A program made the translations under genes and the position numbers. 64,000 nucleotides of DNA from an uncultured Rhodospirillaceae bacterium (GTDB lineage: Bacteria; Pseudomonadota; Alphaproteobacteria; Azospirillales; Azospirillaceae), in NCBI GenBank assembly GCA_937927415.1, contig CALBDS010000004.1, positions 124,001-188,000 of the forward strand, read 5' to 3'. The notes under the pieces are model-generated. The model saw only the letters and a list, made by a program, of their open reading frames with translations. It made no database searches and was not told the origin of the DNA. Each line of letters opens with the position of its first letter. Position 1 is the first letter of the stretch. Below, piece by piece: positions 16,190 through 24,795 of the stretch.

Positions 16190-17260
16190 GTGGGTGTGGC
16201 AAACGCAGAAACGCAAGGAGCGGCCGAGGGATCATCGCCGCGTCGGCGTGCGTGGGATGATGAATCCCGTGATGCCCTCCATATCATGCCCCTCTCGGCC
16301 ATTCCTTTGGAAACGCCGGGTTTGCAGCACGCGCGCCTTATCAAGAACGTGCGCCTGCAAACCGTGGTGGAGATGTTCAACGACGCCAGCGCCGGCAGCG
16401 GACAGGTCTATCCCCGCGACATCTCCGTCTATTTCGAATCCTACAAGGACGAGGTGGAACGCGACCTGAAGAAGATCGACAAGATCGCCCAGGCCGCATC
16501 CTTCGATGTCTATACGTCCCGGATCGAATTGCGGCGTCTGAAGATCAACATAAACGATCATCAGGCGCTCACCCTGTCGGACAAGAAAAAGTCCGAGTTG
16601 ACGCAGTACATGACGGTGTTCACCCGTCCCCTGATCGAATATGTTTACGGCAGCGAACAGTTGCAGATCAACAGCGTCGATGACCTGATCGGCATGTTCG
16701 CCAATCCCAACCGGGACGAGGCGCTGCGCAACCTGCGCATGATGGCCGACCGGCTGGACATCGAATTGATGGGGATTCCCACCTTTTTGGAAGAGTACGG
16801 CGACATCTTTCTGTCGCTGGCCTATTTCAAGAAATGCCTGGACGAAATCGTGCCCGAGGTGGAACGCTTCATCGTCTGGATGGACGAGGTGAAATCGTCC
16901 AGCGAGGTCAAGCGCGACCCCCGTCAGATGAAGATGCTGGCGGAGATCACCCGCGACCTGACCGACATCACCACCTCGATCACCGGGCGCTTTGAAAGCT
17001 TCGACAATCGGTCGAAGGATTTCTGGCGGGACATCAACGCCGAAACCTTCCATTCCATCCGCGACCTGATCCAATCGCACCACACCACCATCGGCGGGGT
17101 GCTGTGCGGTCTGGCGGTGAAGATGGCGCTGTGGAAAACCCGCTTCGCCCGCGGCGGCGGCGGCCCCAACCGGCGGATGGAGTTCATCAAGTCGGAAATC
17201 CTGCCCGGCCTGTCGCACATCCGCTCGCTGGAACAGTCCGCGGCCCGCTCCAGCACCTGA
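16190..17260 (+). CDS. Protein of unknown family (356 aa)
   Basis: Soluble, strongly helical and charge-rich, with no signal peptide or membrane segment. Segments such as SYKDEVERDLKKIDKIAQAASFDVYTSRIELRRL suggest coiled-coil or helical-bundle structure. It starts at a GTG preceded by GAGAGGGGA; no in-frame ATG near the N-terminus is better placed. It is convergent with the flagellar-switch fusion gene. I do not recognise a domain. A cytoskeletal or motility-linked scaffold role would be speculation. Confidence 0.7.
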   Translation: MGVANAETQGAAEGSSPRRRAWDDESRDALHIMPLSAIPLETPGLQHARLIKNVRLQTVVEMFNDASAGSGQVYPRDISVYFESYKDEVERDLKKIDKIAQAASFDVYTSRIELRRLKININDHQALTLSDKKKSELTQYMTVFTRPLIEYVYGSEQLQINSVDDLIGMFANPNRDEALRNLRMMADRLDIELMGIPTFLEEYGDIFLSLAYFKKCLDEIVPEVERFIVWMDEVKSSSEVKRDPRQMKMLAEITRDLTDITTSITGRFESFDNRSKDFWRDINAETFHSIRDLIQSHHTTIGGVLCGLAVKMALWKTRFARGGGGPNRRMEFIKSEILPGLSHIRSLEQSAARSST

Positions 17261-17295
17261 TACGCCGTCGGGACCGCCGTTCCCTCCCTTCCCCT

Positions 17296-18912
17296 TTAGC
17301 CGACGTGTGTCAGGGCCACCGCCCAGCGGCCGCCGGCCTGGACCAGTTCGCCGCGCGCCACCGGCTTTCCCCCCGCCAGCACGGTCACCGGCTCGCCGAC
17401 CCGGCGATCCAGGGGCACCACCGTCCCGTGGGCCAGGGACAACAGCCCCGCCATCGCCATCTGGGCTTCACCGATCAGCACGTTGACCGTCACCGGAACC
17501 TGCGCCAGCGCGTCCGGCTCCGGCACGGTGGACATATCGGAACCGGCCCCGCCGTGCCCGGCATCCTCCCACTGGGGGAACGGGACGAGAAGGGGGGAGG
17601 TTCCGGTTTCGCGGGCGTCCGCCGCGTCCCCCTCCACCGACACCGCCCAGTTTCCGGCATGGATGCCCAGCCGCCCCTCGGCCAGCGGCCTGCCGCCGGT
17701 TTCCAGCGCCACCCGCCCCGGTTCGGCATCCAGAACCAGCAGCGTGCCGGGCACCCAGCGCAGCATGGCCCCCAGCGCCACCGGCGCCGTGGCGACGACC
17801 GCCGCCACCGGAACGCTGGCCTTGGCCAGGGCGCCGCGCAGATGCTCGGCCCACAGGGCATCGTGACCGAACCGTTCCCCCATGAACGGCTGGCGCAGGG
17901 CATCGCGCACCGGCTCCAGCAGCGACCAGGGCAGGACCAGTTCGACGGTGCCGGCCACATCCTCGACCGACACCAGCAGGTCGATGACGAACACCCCGTT
18001 GCACGGGCGCTCGATGGTGGCGAAACGCGGATCGTCCTCGATGCGGTCGAGGGTGAAGGTCACCGGCGCGATGGGATCGAACGCCGCCGCCAGATCGGCC
18101 AGCATCAGCGTCAGCACCCGCTCCGCCAGCGCCCGGTCGATGGCGGTGAAGGCCCGCCCCGCGACCCGCAGCCCGGCGGTGGCGGACGCCCCGCCCATCA
18201 GCGATTCCGCCAGCGTTTCCTGGGCGGCGCGGCCCAGCGCCACCAGACCGTAATGGTCCCACGGCTGGGCGCGGAACGGCGCCAGCAACCGGCTTCCCGG
18301 CTCCAGCCCGCCGAGCCAGTCGCCGAACCGCTGGGAGTCGATGCGGTTCAGCCCCACCTGCACCGCACAGCCCAGGGCGTTGCGCACGCTGGTGGACAGC
18401 ATGCGCACGAAACGGTCGAGCGCCACCTCCATCATCGGCAGGCGTTCGGTGGTGACGCGGGTGCTGCCGATCAGCGCCTGCATCCCCGGCGGCATCGCCG
18501 GCATGGTCCAGGGCGGCGGGTCGGCCGGATGGGGCGGGCGCGGCGGCAACGGCGCGTCCAGGGCGGCGGCCGTGTCCGCCCGCACATCATCGGGCAGGGA
18601 TTCGATGATCGCCAGCACCTCGGCCCGGCGGTCGGCGGGCCGGGCCGGGGTCAGCAGCGTGTCATGCAGGACGGCGGCCACCGTGTCCCACACCGGCGGC
18701 GTCATGGGGCGGGTGGACAGCATAGCCTTGACCGCCGGCTGACGCACCGCCGCCGGCAGGGCGGCCAGCACCTCCCCCGCCCGTCCGGGTGGGAGCAGCA
18801 GCAGCAGGGCCGCAACGGTCTGCGGCGCCTCGTGCGCCAGATAGGCGGCGACCCGCGCCGCCGGCAGGGCGGCCAGCTCGTTCAGCACCGCCCCGCAGCC
18901 ACCCCCATCCAT
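17296..18912 (-). CDS. Flagellar switch fusion: FliG middle + FliM + FliN domains
   Basis: 538 residues that read as three switch proteins in one chain. Residues 1-120 resemble the FliG middle domain, including HEAPQT for the EHPQ FliM-binding motif, followed by a PPGRAGEVLAALP repeat and a second RRAEVLAIIESLP helix. Residues about 160-360 match the FliM middle domain (NALGCAVQVGLNRIDSQRF; SVEDVAGTVELVLPWSLLEPV). A SpoA domain follows at 365-430, and a second, FliN-like SpoA at about 465-535 (VPVTVNVLIGEAQM...LDRRVGEPVTVLAGG). Missing are the FliM CheY-binding N-terminal peptide and the FliG torque-generating C-domain. No other flagellar structural operon is adjacent. Confidence 0.85.
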   Translation of the reverse strand: MDGGGCGAVLNELAALPAARVAAYLAHEAPQTVAALLLLLPPGRAGEVLAALPAAVRQPAVKAMLSTRPMTPPVWDTVAAVLHDTLLTPARPADRRAEVLAIIESLPDDVRADTAAALDAPLPPRPPHPADPPPWTMPAMPPGMQALIGSTRVTTERLPMMEVALDRFVRMLSTSVRNALGCAVQVGLNRIDSQRFGDWLGGLEPGSRLLAPFRAQPWDHYGLVALGRAAQETLAESLMGGASATAGLRVAGRAFTAIDRALAERVLTLMLADLAAAFDPIAPVTFTLDRIEDDPRFATIERPCNGVFVIDLLVSVEDVAGTVELVLPWSLLEPVRDALRQPFMGERFGHDALWAEHLRGALAKASVPVAAVVATAPVALGAMLRWVPGTLLVLDAEPGRVALETGGRPLAEGRLGIHAGNWAVSVEGDAADARETGTSPLLVPFPQWEDAGHGGAGSDMSTVPEPDALAQVPVTVNVLIGEAQMAMAGLLSLAHGTVVPLDRRVGEPVTVLAGGKPVARGELVQAGGRWAVALTHVG

Positions 18913-18991
18913 CGCCGCCTCCCGCCCGACACAACCAGACAGAGTGTTCGCCGGAGGGGCGCAAAAATCAACCGAAAGGGGGCCGCACCCG

Positions 18992-19501
18992 TTATCCGGC
19001 CTGCGCCGCCAGATCGGTCAGTGCGGTGCCGGTCAGGCGGTAGGGCAACCATTCCTCCATGTGCGTCAAGCCGATGCGGCCATAAAAGTCCCGCGCCGGA
19101 TTCCAGTGCAGGACGTTCAGGTCCACCCGGCGGCAGCCGTCGGCGACGGCGCGGCGGGCGATTTCGGTCAGCAGCGCCCGGCCCGCACCGTACCGGCGGG
19201 CCTCCGGCTTCACATAGAGATCCTCGACGAAGATGCCGTAGCGCCCTTCCCAGGTGGAATAGTTGCGGAAGGTCAGGGCGAAGCCCACCGGCTGCCCGCC
19301 GACCTCGGCGATCAGCGCCTGGAACACCGGGTCCGGCCCCCAGCCGTCGCGGCGGAAATCCTCCGCCGTCGCCCGGACCGAGTGCAACTCCTTCTCGAAC
19401 TCCGCCAGATCGCGGACGAAGCCCAGAATGATCTCGGCATCCTGCACCACGGCGGAACGGACAGTAACGGTCTGGGCGGGGGAATCGGCGGGGGTCTGCA
19501 T
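18992..19501 (-). CDS. GNAT N-acetyltransferase (diamine/polyamine-type)
   Basis: 169 residues with a single GNAT fold. The acetyl-CoA loop is in VKPEARRYGAGRALL, and LRSAxxxDAExIL plus GIFVEDLYVKPEARRYG resemble spermidine/diamine acetyltransferases (SAT-like). The acceptor is not certain from sequence. It lies 79 bp upstream of the flagellar-fusion gene in the same direction but is probably a separate unit. Confidence 0.85.
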   Translation of the reverse strand: MQTPADSPAQTVTVRSAVVQDAEIILGFVRDLAEFEKELHSVRATAEDFRRDGWGPDPVFQALIAEVGGQPVGFALTFRNYSTWEGRYGIFVEDLYVKPEARRYGAGRALLTEIARRAVADGCRRVDLNVLHWNPARDFYGRIGLTHMEEWLPYRLTGTALTDLAAQAG

Positions 19502-19634
19502 GAAGGCACCGGATCAACAAACGGAAAGGGTCCGGCCGGCGACGATAACGGCGCCGCCGGTTCCCGGCAACGATCTTTCACCCCCGGCGCCGGGCCGGGT
19601 AGGATGAGAACCCCATCCGCCAGAGCGTCCGACG

Positions 19635-20714
19635 ATGCCGCCCTCCTCCCCGCCTGCCGTCGTGATCCGCCCCGCCCGCCCGGCGGAGGTGACGGCCCTG
19701 CGCGCCCTGGTGGCGGCGGTGGACGCCTCCACCCCCTACCTGCCGCGGGAACCGGGGGAATGGCCGGTCTGGTGCGGCGGCTCCGACCCGGCGGCGGCCC
19801 TGGCGCGGTTTCAGGCCCGCCCCAACGCCGTGGTGCTGGTGGCGGAGGCCGGCGGCGGGCTGGCCGGCTGGCTGGGCGCCACCGGCGGCGGGCTGCCCGC
19901 AACCCGCGGCACCATCACCCTGGCGCTGGGGGTGGCCGAGGGGTGGAGGGGGCGGGGCGTCGGCTCGGCCCTGCTGACCGCGGCCCGCCGCTGGGCGGAG
20001 AGCGTGGGGGCGTGGCGGCTGGATCTGTCGGTGGTGACGGGCAACACCGGCGCCGCCGCCCTCTACCGCCGGCACGGGTTTCACCACGAAGGCACCCTGC
20101 GCGCCACCGCGCGGGTGGCGGTGATGATGCAGGACGAGCATATCCTGGCGCGGTTGCTGCGGGATCCCGGCCCGGTGTGGGAGCCGGTCGATGCGCCCCC
20201 TGCCCCCGGTGGATCGTGGGGGACGGTCACGGTTCGCCCCGCCGAACCAGCCGATGCCGCCGCCTATGGCCGGTTCCGTCACGCCATGGCGCGGGAAACC
20301 CCATTTCTGCTCCATCCTCCCACGGACGGCGCCCCGTGCCCGCCGCCGGCAGGGCCGGGAATCGTCACGTTTGCCGCCATCAGCCAGGGGGAGGTGCTGG
20401 GGGCTGCGGTGGTGGTGCGGGGCACCCTGGCGCGGACGCACCACGACGCCGCCGTGCGGCTGTCGGTGCGGCGCACGGCATGGGGGAATGGTGTCGGGCA
20501 ACGGTTGCTGGCGGCAGCAACGGCCTGGGCGCAGGCGGAAGGGGTGATGCGCCTCAGCGCCTGGACCCCGGTCCACAACCGGCGCGGCCGCCGCTTCGCC
20601 GCCGCTGCGGGCTTCGCCGAAGAGGCGGTTTGCACCGCCGCCTTGAGATTGGGCGGGCGGGCCGCGGGGCGGGTGCTGCTGGGTGCTCTGACCGGCGCCA
20701 TGCCGCATCAATGA
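19635..20714 (+). CDS. Tandem-GNAT acetyltransferase (two domains)
   Basis: 359 residues with two consecutive GNAT domains. The first (about 10-170) has LGVAEGWRGRGVGSALL as the acetyl-CoA site and VVTGNTGAAALYRRHGF. The second (about 195-345) has a weaker acetyl-CoA loop (RRTAWGNGVGQRLLAAA) and NRRGRRFAAAAGF, and may be structural. Acceptor unknown. It is divergent from the 18992-19501 acetyltransferase. Confidence 0.82.
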   Translation: MPPSSPPAVVIRPARPAEVTALRALVAAVDASTPYLPREPGEWPVWCGGSDPAAALARFQARPNAVVLVAEAGGGLAGWLGATGGGLPATRGTITLALGVAEGWRGRGVGSALLTAARRWAESVGAWRLDLSVVTGNTGAAALYRRHGFHHEGTLRATARVAVMMQDEHILARLLRDPGPVWEPVDAPPAPGGSWGTVTVRPAEPADAAAYGRFRHAMARETPFLLHPPTDGAPCPPPAGPGIVTFAAISQGEVLGAAVVVRGTLARTHHDAAVRLSVRRTAWGNGVGQRLLAAATAWAQAEGVMRLSAWTPVHNRRGRRFAAAAGFAEEAVCTAALRLGGRAAGRVLLGALTGAMPHQ

Positions 20715-20749
20715 GCGGGGCAGCATCCCTGGCCCCGCCTGTTTTATCG

Positions 20750-22483
20750 TTAATCCGTCATTCCCAGGGTCTCCAGACGGTCACCGGCGCAGGCCCGCAC
20801 CGTGTCCCACGGGCCGACAGCGGTCAGCCGCCCGTTTTCCAGGAACAGCACATGGTCGGCCGCCCGCACCGTGCTGGGGCGGTGGGCCACCACCAGCATG
20901 GTGCAGGTTCCCCGCAGCGACGCCAGGGTGTCGGCCACCACCGCTTCGGTTTCCCCATCCAGCGAGGCGGTCGCCTCGTCAAGCACCAGCAGGGACGGAT
21001 GGCGCAGCAACGCGCGGGCCAGGGCGATGCGCTGCCGCTCCCCCCCGGAAAAGCGGGTGCCGCGGTCCCCCGCCACGGTGTCCAGCCCCTGCGGCAGCGA
21101 CCGCACAAAGGCGGCGGCGGAGGCCTTTTCCAGGGCGCTCCACACCTCTCCATCGTCGGCATCGGGCCGGGCCAGAAGAAGGTTGGCCCGCACCGTGTCA
21201 TGGAACAGGAAGGGGTCTTGCGGGCAGGCCGAAACCGACGCCCGCCACGCCCGCCGCCGCTCCGGCGCCAAGGGTTGGCCGTCGATCTCCACCCGCCCGC
21301 CATCGGGGACGATCAGGCCCAGAACCACATCGACCAGCGTGGATTTGCCCGCCCCCGACGGGCCGACCACCGCGACGATACCGCCGGCGGGAATGACCGC
21401 ATCGATGCCATCCAGCGCCGGCGGTCCCGCACCGTCGTCGTGCCGGACGGTCACCCCCGCCAGACGGATGTCCCGGCGCAACGGCAGCGTGCCATCCCCC
21501 CCGGCGGCCGGTTCGGCGGCAGCACGGCAGGCGGCCAGGGTTTCGTCATAAGTCGTCAGCGCGGCCGAGGCCCCCACCAACCGCCGCCAGCTCGACAGAC
21601 AACGCAACGCCGCCTGCAACAGCCGCCCATAGGCCAGCATCAGCGTCAGCGCCTCGGCCAACGGCATCCGCAGGACCAGCACCGCACCAAACAGCCCCCC
21701 CGCGGCGGCCAGGGCGGCGATGATCTGCAGCACCGCCCGTTCGGTGGCCTGAGCACGCTGAAACGCCAGCAGATTGTCGCGCACCGCCGCGAAACGGCCC
21801 GCCAGCACGGCGGCCCGCCCGGCCTCGGCCGTGAAGATCTTGATAAGGCGCAGCCCGGCCAGATTGTCGGCCAGATCGGCCATCGCCGCCTGATTGACCG
21901 CACTCAGCGCCCGCCCCAGCCGCCAGCTCCGCGCGCCCAGCCCGCGGGTGAGCAGGGCCGCCACCGCCACCGCCGCCAGAGCCGCCCCCGACAGCAGCGG
22001 CGACAGAACCACCGCCGCCACCGCCAGAAACGGGATGGCCAGCAGCGCCCCCGCCAGATCGCCCAGAGCGATCACCGCCCCATGGATGCGGCCGATCTCG
22101 CCCGCCATCGTTTCTTGCAATCCGGCCGCGCGGATGCGCCGGAACGCCCGCCACTCCATCGCCAGCAGTGCGGCGTGCAGATCCCCCCGCAGCCGGTCGA
22201 GAAAATCAAGGGTCAGCCGCTGCACCGTCAGGCTGCGGGCGCGCAGGGTCAGCGCCGCCGCGGCGGCCAGCACCACATACCCTGTCAACACCAGCGCCAT
22301 GAACCCCGGATCGGGCGGGGCCGCGGCATCTCCCACTCCCAGCAGCCGCAACAACGGCACCAGCGCCATCACGCCCACCCCCTCGGCCAGGCCGGCGGCA
22401 GCGTTCAAGGTCAAGGCGGCGGCGGCACGGCGGCGCCCCAGGGCGGCCAGCCGGCGGGGAAGGGCAGAAGCGGGATGCGGCAT
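20750..22483 (-). CDS. ABC exporter, fused permease and ATPase
   Basis: 577 residues with an N-terminal membrane domain of about six helices (1-310) followed by an ATPase: Walker A GPSGAGKST, Q-loop CPQDPFL, signature FSGGERQRIAL, Walker B LLVLDEATASLD and H-loop VAHRPS. This half-transporter layout (functional as a homodimer) is shared by lipid, peptide and drug exporters, including the D proteins that export lasso peptides. It sits at the left edge of the accessory block 20.7-32.6 kb. I infer, without proof, that it could export the lasso peptide made by the genes at 27.4-32.6 kb. Its promoter region is divergent with the DUF6916-like gene. Confidence 0.9.
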   Translation of the reverse strand: MPHPASALPRRLAALGRRRAAAALTLNAAAGLAEGVGVMALVPLLRLLGVGDAAAPPDPGFMALVLTGYVVLAAAAALTLRARSLTVQRLTLDFLDRLRGDLHAALLAMEWRAFRRIRAAGLQETMAGEIGRIHGAVIALGDLAGALLAIPFLAVAAVVLSPLLSGAALAAVAVAALLTRGLGARSWRLGRALSAVNQAAMADLADNLAGLRLIKIFTAEAGRAAVLAGRFAAVRDNLLAFQRAQATERAVLQIIAALAAAGGLFGAVLVLRMPLAEALTLMLAYGRLLQAALRCLSSWRRLVGASAALTTYDETLAACRAAAEPAAGGDGTLPLRRDIRLAGVTVRHDDGAGPPALDGIDAVIPAGGIVAVVGPSGAGKSTLVDVVLGLIVPDGGRVEIDGQPLAPERRRAWRASVSACPQDPFLFHDTVRANLLLARPDADDGEVWSALEKASAAAFVRSLPQGLDTVAGDRGTRFSGGERQRIALARALLRHPSLLVLDEATASLDGETEAVVADTLASLRGTCTMLVVAHRPSTVRAADHVLFLENGRLTAVGPWDTVRACAGDRLETLGMTD

Positions 22484-22592
22484 GGGACCGGACGTTCAGC
22501 GTGTACCGTCCCGTTGTCAAGCCGGTTGCCGCCCCCATCAGGCGGGCAGTCCGCCCCAAATGAAGGTCGGATTTTCAACCGACAAAATTCTG

Positions 22593-22606
22593 AATACATA
22601 TGTATT
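22593..22606. promoter_or_regulatory. 14-bp perfect palindrome, candidate operator
   Basis: AATACATATGTATT is self-complementary and lies in the AT-rich 217-bp gap between the ABC exporter and the DUF6916-like gene. Its first 11 bases (AATACATATGT) recur at 25500-25510, in the divergent promoter region between the tail-collar operon and the radical SAM gene. A shared regulator for the two promoter regions is an inference. Confidence 0.45.
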
Positions 22607-22700
22607 GTTAATGCATACAAAATTACGACTAAAAGAAATACTTCATAGAACACGTTGAATCCGGCTGTTATAATTGGGTCATTATCACCCAGGAGGAAAG

Positions 22701-23009
22701 ATGTCTCAGTCGATATCGTTGGCGGATCTTACGGCAGATCATTTTGAACCGCTGGTCGGCCAGGGCTTCCGTGTCCGCCACCCTGAACACGAGGAAACGC
22801 TGACCCTGGAGCGTCTGGAACGCAAGAACGCGCCGATCATGGGGCGGATTCCGTTTTCCCTGTTTTTCCGCGGGGAAAGCCAGACCGTGCTGCTGAATCA
22901 GCACATCCATCCGATGGACCAGGAAAGTCTCGGTCAATTGGAGATCTTCCTGGTCCCCATCGGACGCAACCCCGACGGTACTCACGAATATCAGGCGGTC
23001 TTTTCCTGA
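22701..23009 (+). CDS. DUF6916-like small protein linked to tail-collar genes
   Basis: 102 residues, soluble. The segments GRIPFSLFFRGES, LLNQHIHPMDQESLGQLEIFLVPIG and EYQAVF resemble the DUF6916 family, which is often found beside microcystin-dependent (Mdp) or phage-tail-collar proteins, as it is here. A perfect ribosome site (AGGAGGAAAG) precedes the ATG. Molecular function is unknown. The gene is convergent with the end of the collar operon. Confidence 0.65.
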   Translation: MSQSISLADLTADHFEPLVGQGFRVRHPEHEETLTLERLERKNAPIMGRIPFSLFFRGESQTVLLNQHIHPMDQESLGQLEIFLVPIGRNPDGTHEYQAVFS

Positions 23010-23036
23010 TCCGGTCCTGCTGGGGTGGCGGCACCG

Positions 23037-23567
23037 TCAGGACGGCCGCCACTCCAGCAGAACATAAGGCCCGACGGGCTTGATCTCCCGGAACCCCAGG
23101 CGGTTGTACAGACGCCGGGCCGGGTTGGTCTGTTCCACATGGATCGAGCAATACTTGCCCTTGGCTGCGGCATAATCCTGAACCAGCCGCAACAGCGCCC
23201 CGCCCAACCCCCGGCCCCGCCAGGCTTCGGTGAAGCCGATATCGACGATGCGCAGATCCTCGGGGTGCTGGTCGAACAGATACAGCCGCCCCACGGCCTC
23301 CCCGTTCACCTCGGCGATCAGGAACAGCGAATCGAAATAGGCCGTGCTGTAATGATGCCATTGCCCGCGGAACTGGTCCTTCAGAAAGGCCAGCCGCATG
23401 TCATCAGTCCAGGGTGCTGCCTGCATCTCTTCCCAGCGGTGGGAAACATAGAGATGCTCGATGAAGGGCAGGTCCGCCTCCGTCTGGAGGCGGACCGTGA
23501 AGGGATGGCCGGCCAGGGCCGGCGGAATGGTCGCGACGAAATCCACGGTTTGCGTCCCTTCCCCCAT
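23037..23567 (-). CDS. GNAT acetyltransferase, last gene of the tail-collar operon
   Basis: 176 residues with one GNAT domain: the acetyl-CoA loop in FTEAWRGRGLGGALL, then IHVEQTNPARRLYNRLGF and a final LLEWRPS. It begins only 7 bp after the stop of the third collar gene, so it is co-transcribed with these genes and probably modifies something in the same pathway. The acceptor is unknown. Acetyltransferases of this kind are recurrent neighbours of Mdp-type collar proteins. Confidence 0.85.
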   Translation of the reverse strand: MGEGTQTVDFVATIPPALAGHPFTVRLQTEADLPFIEHLYVSHRWEEMQAAPWTDDMRLAFLKDQFRGQWHHYSTAYFDSLFLIAEVNGEAVGRLYLFDQHPEDLRIVDIGFTEAWRGRGLGGALLRLVQDYAAAKGKYCSIHVEQTNPARRLYNRLGFREIKPVGPYVLLEWRPS

Positions 23568-23574
23568 CCTGACG

Positions 23575-24135
23575 TTACGGCCGATCGGGGTAGATGCCGT
23601 CCACGCAGATACAGAAATTCAGCGACAGATAAGGCTGGCGGTTTTCGTGCGGAAGCGTCACCCCGTTGGTCCCGCCCAGCGCCGGCCCTATGGTCCCCGC
23701 ATTCAGGACCGTCGGCGGCTGATTGGCCGTGTATGCGGCTGTGCTGAAGGAAAACTGGTTGGCGGCAAAGCCGATCAGATGGTTGCTGTCGGGAGAGGTG
23801 ACATAATCCGCCGGCGATGCGGCCAGAGCGCCGTTGATGGTGTGATGGTGCGGCGCCACCTGGTTCGCCAACAGTTGCACCTGCCCCGCGCCGTACGTGC
23901 CGCCGGCCTGGCGGGGTGTCAGAGTGGGACCGGATCCGCTCCCGATCGGCGCTTTCCCCACCATGTTCGGTATCTTGAACGTGTTTTTCCCATCGCCCCC
24001 ATATGTTATGCCCACCAGCGAATACAGGGCCGGGTTCTGGCGGATATCGATGCTCTGGCCGTTACAATATGCCCAATTCTGCGGGGCATAAGTAAAAGCA
24101 AAAAGCCGGATTTCTCCAAAAAAAGGATCACTCAT
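23575..24135 (-). CDS. Phage tail collar-domain (Mdp-like) protein, copy 3
   Basis: 186 residues. It starts MSDPFFGEIRLFAFTYAPQ and contains NGQSIDIRQNPALYSLVGITYGGDG and FKIPNMVGKAPIGSG, the collar-domain signature of the microcystin-dependent protein (MdpB) family. The C-terminus FCICVDGIYPDRP is typical. An ATG at 24135 with AAGGGAG upstream was chosen over a TTG two codons earlier. It is the third of three paralogues in one operon. There are no other phage structural genes nearby, so these are not an obvious prophage. Confidence 0.82.
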   Translation of the reverse strand: MSDPFFGEIRLFAFTYAPQNWAYCNGQSIDIRQNPALYSLVGITYGGDGKNTFKIPNMVGKAPIGSGSGPTLTPRQAGGTYGAGQVQLLANQVAPHHHTINGALAASPADYVTSPDSNHLIGFAANQFSFSTAAYTANQPPTVLNAGTIGPALGGTNGVTLPHENRQPYLSLNFCICVDGIYPDRP

Positions 24136-24189
24136 GGCCAAACTCCCTTGGCGCTCTATGGTATTTTCAGTATGGGAAGCAAAGAAAAA

Positions 24190-24750
24190 TCAGGCCCGCT
24201 GCGGATAGAACCCACGGATGCAGATGATGAATCCGATCCCAAGCGACGACATCACGTTGTTGTGCGGCATGGTCGCCCCGTTGGAGCCATAGGCATTGAG
24301 CACCGTCACGTCATTCATTGAAATGGAGAATTGCGTCTGCTGCGTTGCGGACGGCACCGGGGAGTAGAATCCCTTCGTGGGTGCGCCCAGCCATCCGTTG
24401 CCAGGACTCATGCTGTTGGCAGCGGTGTTGGTTGCCTGGAAAGCGTGAGTATGCACGGGAGTGTTGGCCGCGGTCAGAGTCACCCCTTCGGAGCCGCCGG
24501 TCATGCCGACAGCGTAGGTCGTTTGCGTCACCGCTTCCGGGCTGCGCCCCTGACCGATGGGGATCCGGCCGCGGAAATCGGGAAGGTTGAATGTCGTCTT
24601 TGCATCGCCACCATAAGTCACACCGATCAGACTGTACAACTCGGGATACGTGGCGATGCTCATCCCTCTCCCATCGCAGGGCAACCAATTTACCGGAACA
24701 AAGGTAGTTCCGGCCCACATACGAATTTCACCGACAGCAGCGTCAGCCAT
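24190..24750 (-). CDS. Phage tail collar-domain (Mdp-like) protein, copy 2
   Basis: 186 residues: GEIRMWAGTTFVPVNWLPCDGR, YPELYSLIGVTYGGDAKTTFNLPDFRGRIPIGQG, then a His/Thr-rich middle and a C-terminal FIICIRGFYPQRA. It is clearly paralogous to the genes on either side but diverged, mainly in the variable centre. AGGAG precedes the ATG. Gaps of 45 bp upstream and 54 bp downstream place it within the operon. Confidence 0.82.
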   Translation of the reverse strand: MADAAVGEIRMWAGTTFVPVNWLPCDGRGMSIATYPELYSLIGVTYGGDAKTTFNLPDFRGRIPIGQGRSPEAVTQTTYAVGMTGGSEGVTLTAANTPVHTHAFQATNTAANSMSPGNGWLGAPTKGFYSPVPSATQQTQFSISMNDVTVLNAYGSNGATMPHNNVMSSLGIGFIICIRGFYPQRA

Positions 24751-24795
24751 TCTTTTTCTCCTAATTAAGAATTAAAAAGCAAAAACTGACGGCCG

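Noticed and set aside
18944..22648. 1234-codon open frame on the plus strand
   Set aside because: It is antisense to the SAT-like GNAT and the ABC exporter, and out of frame with the tandem-GNAT gene. It has Arg/Pro/Gly-rich composition and no recognisable domain.
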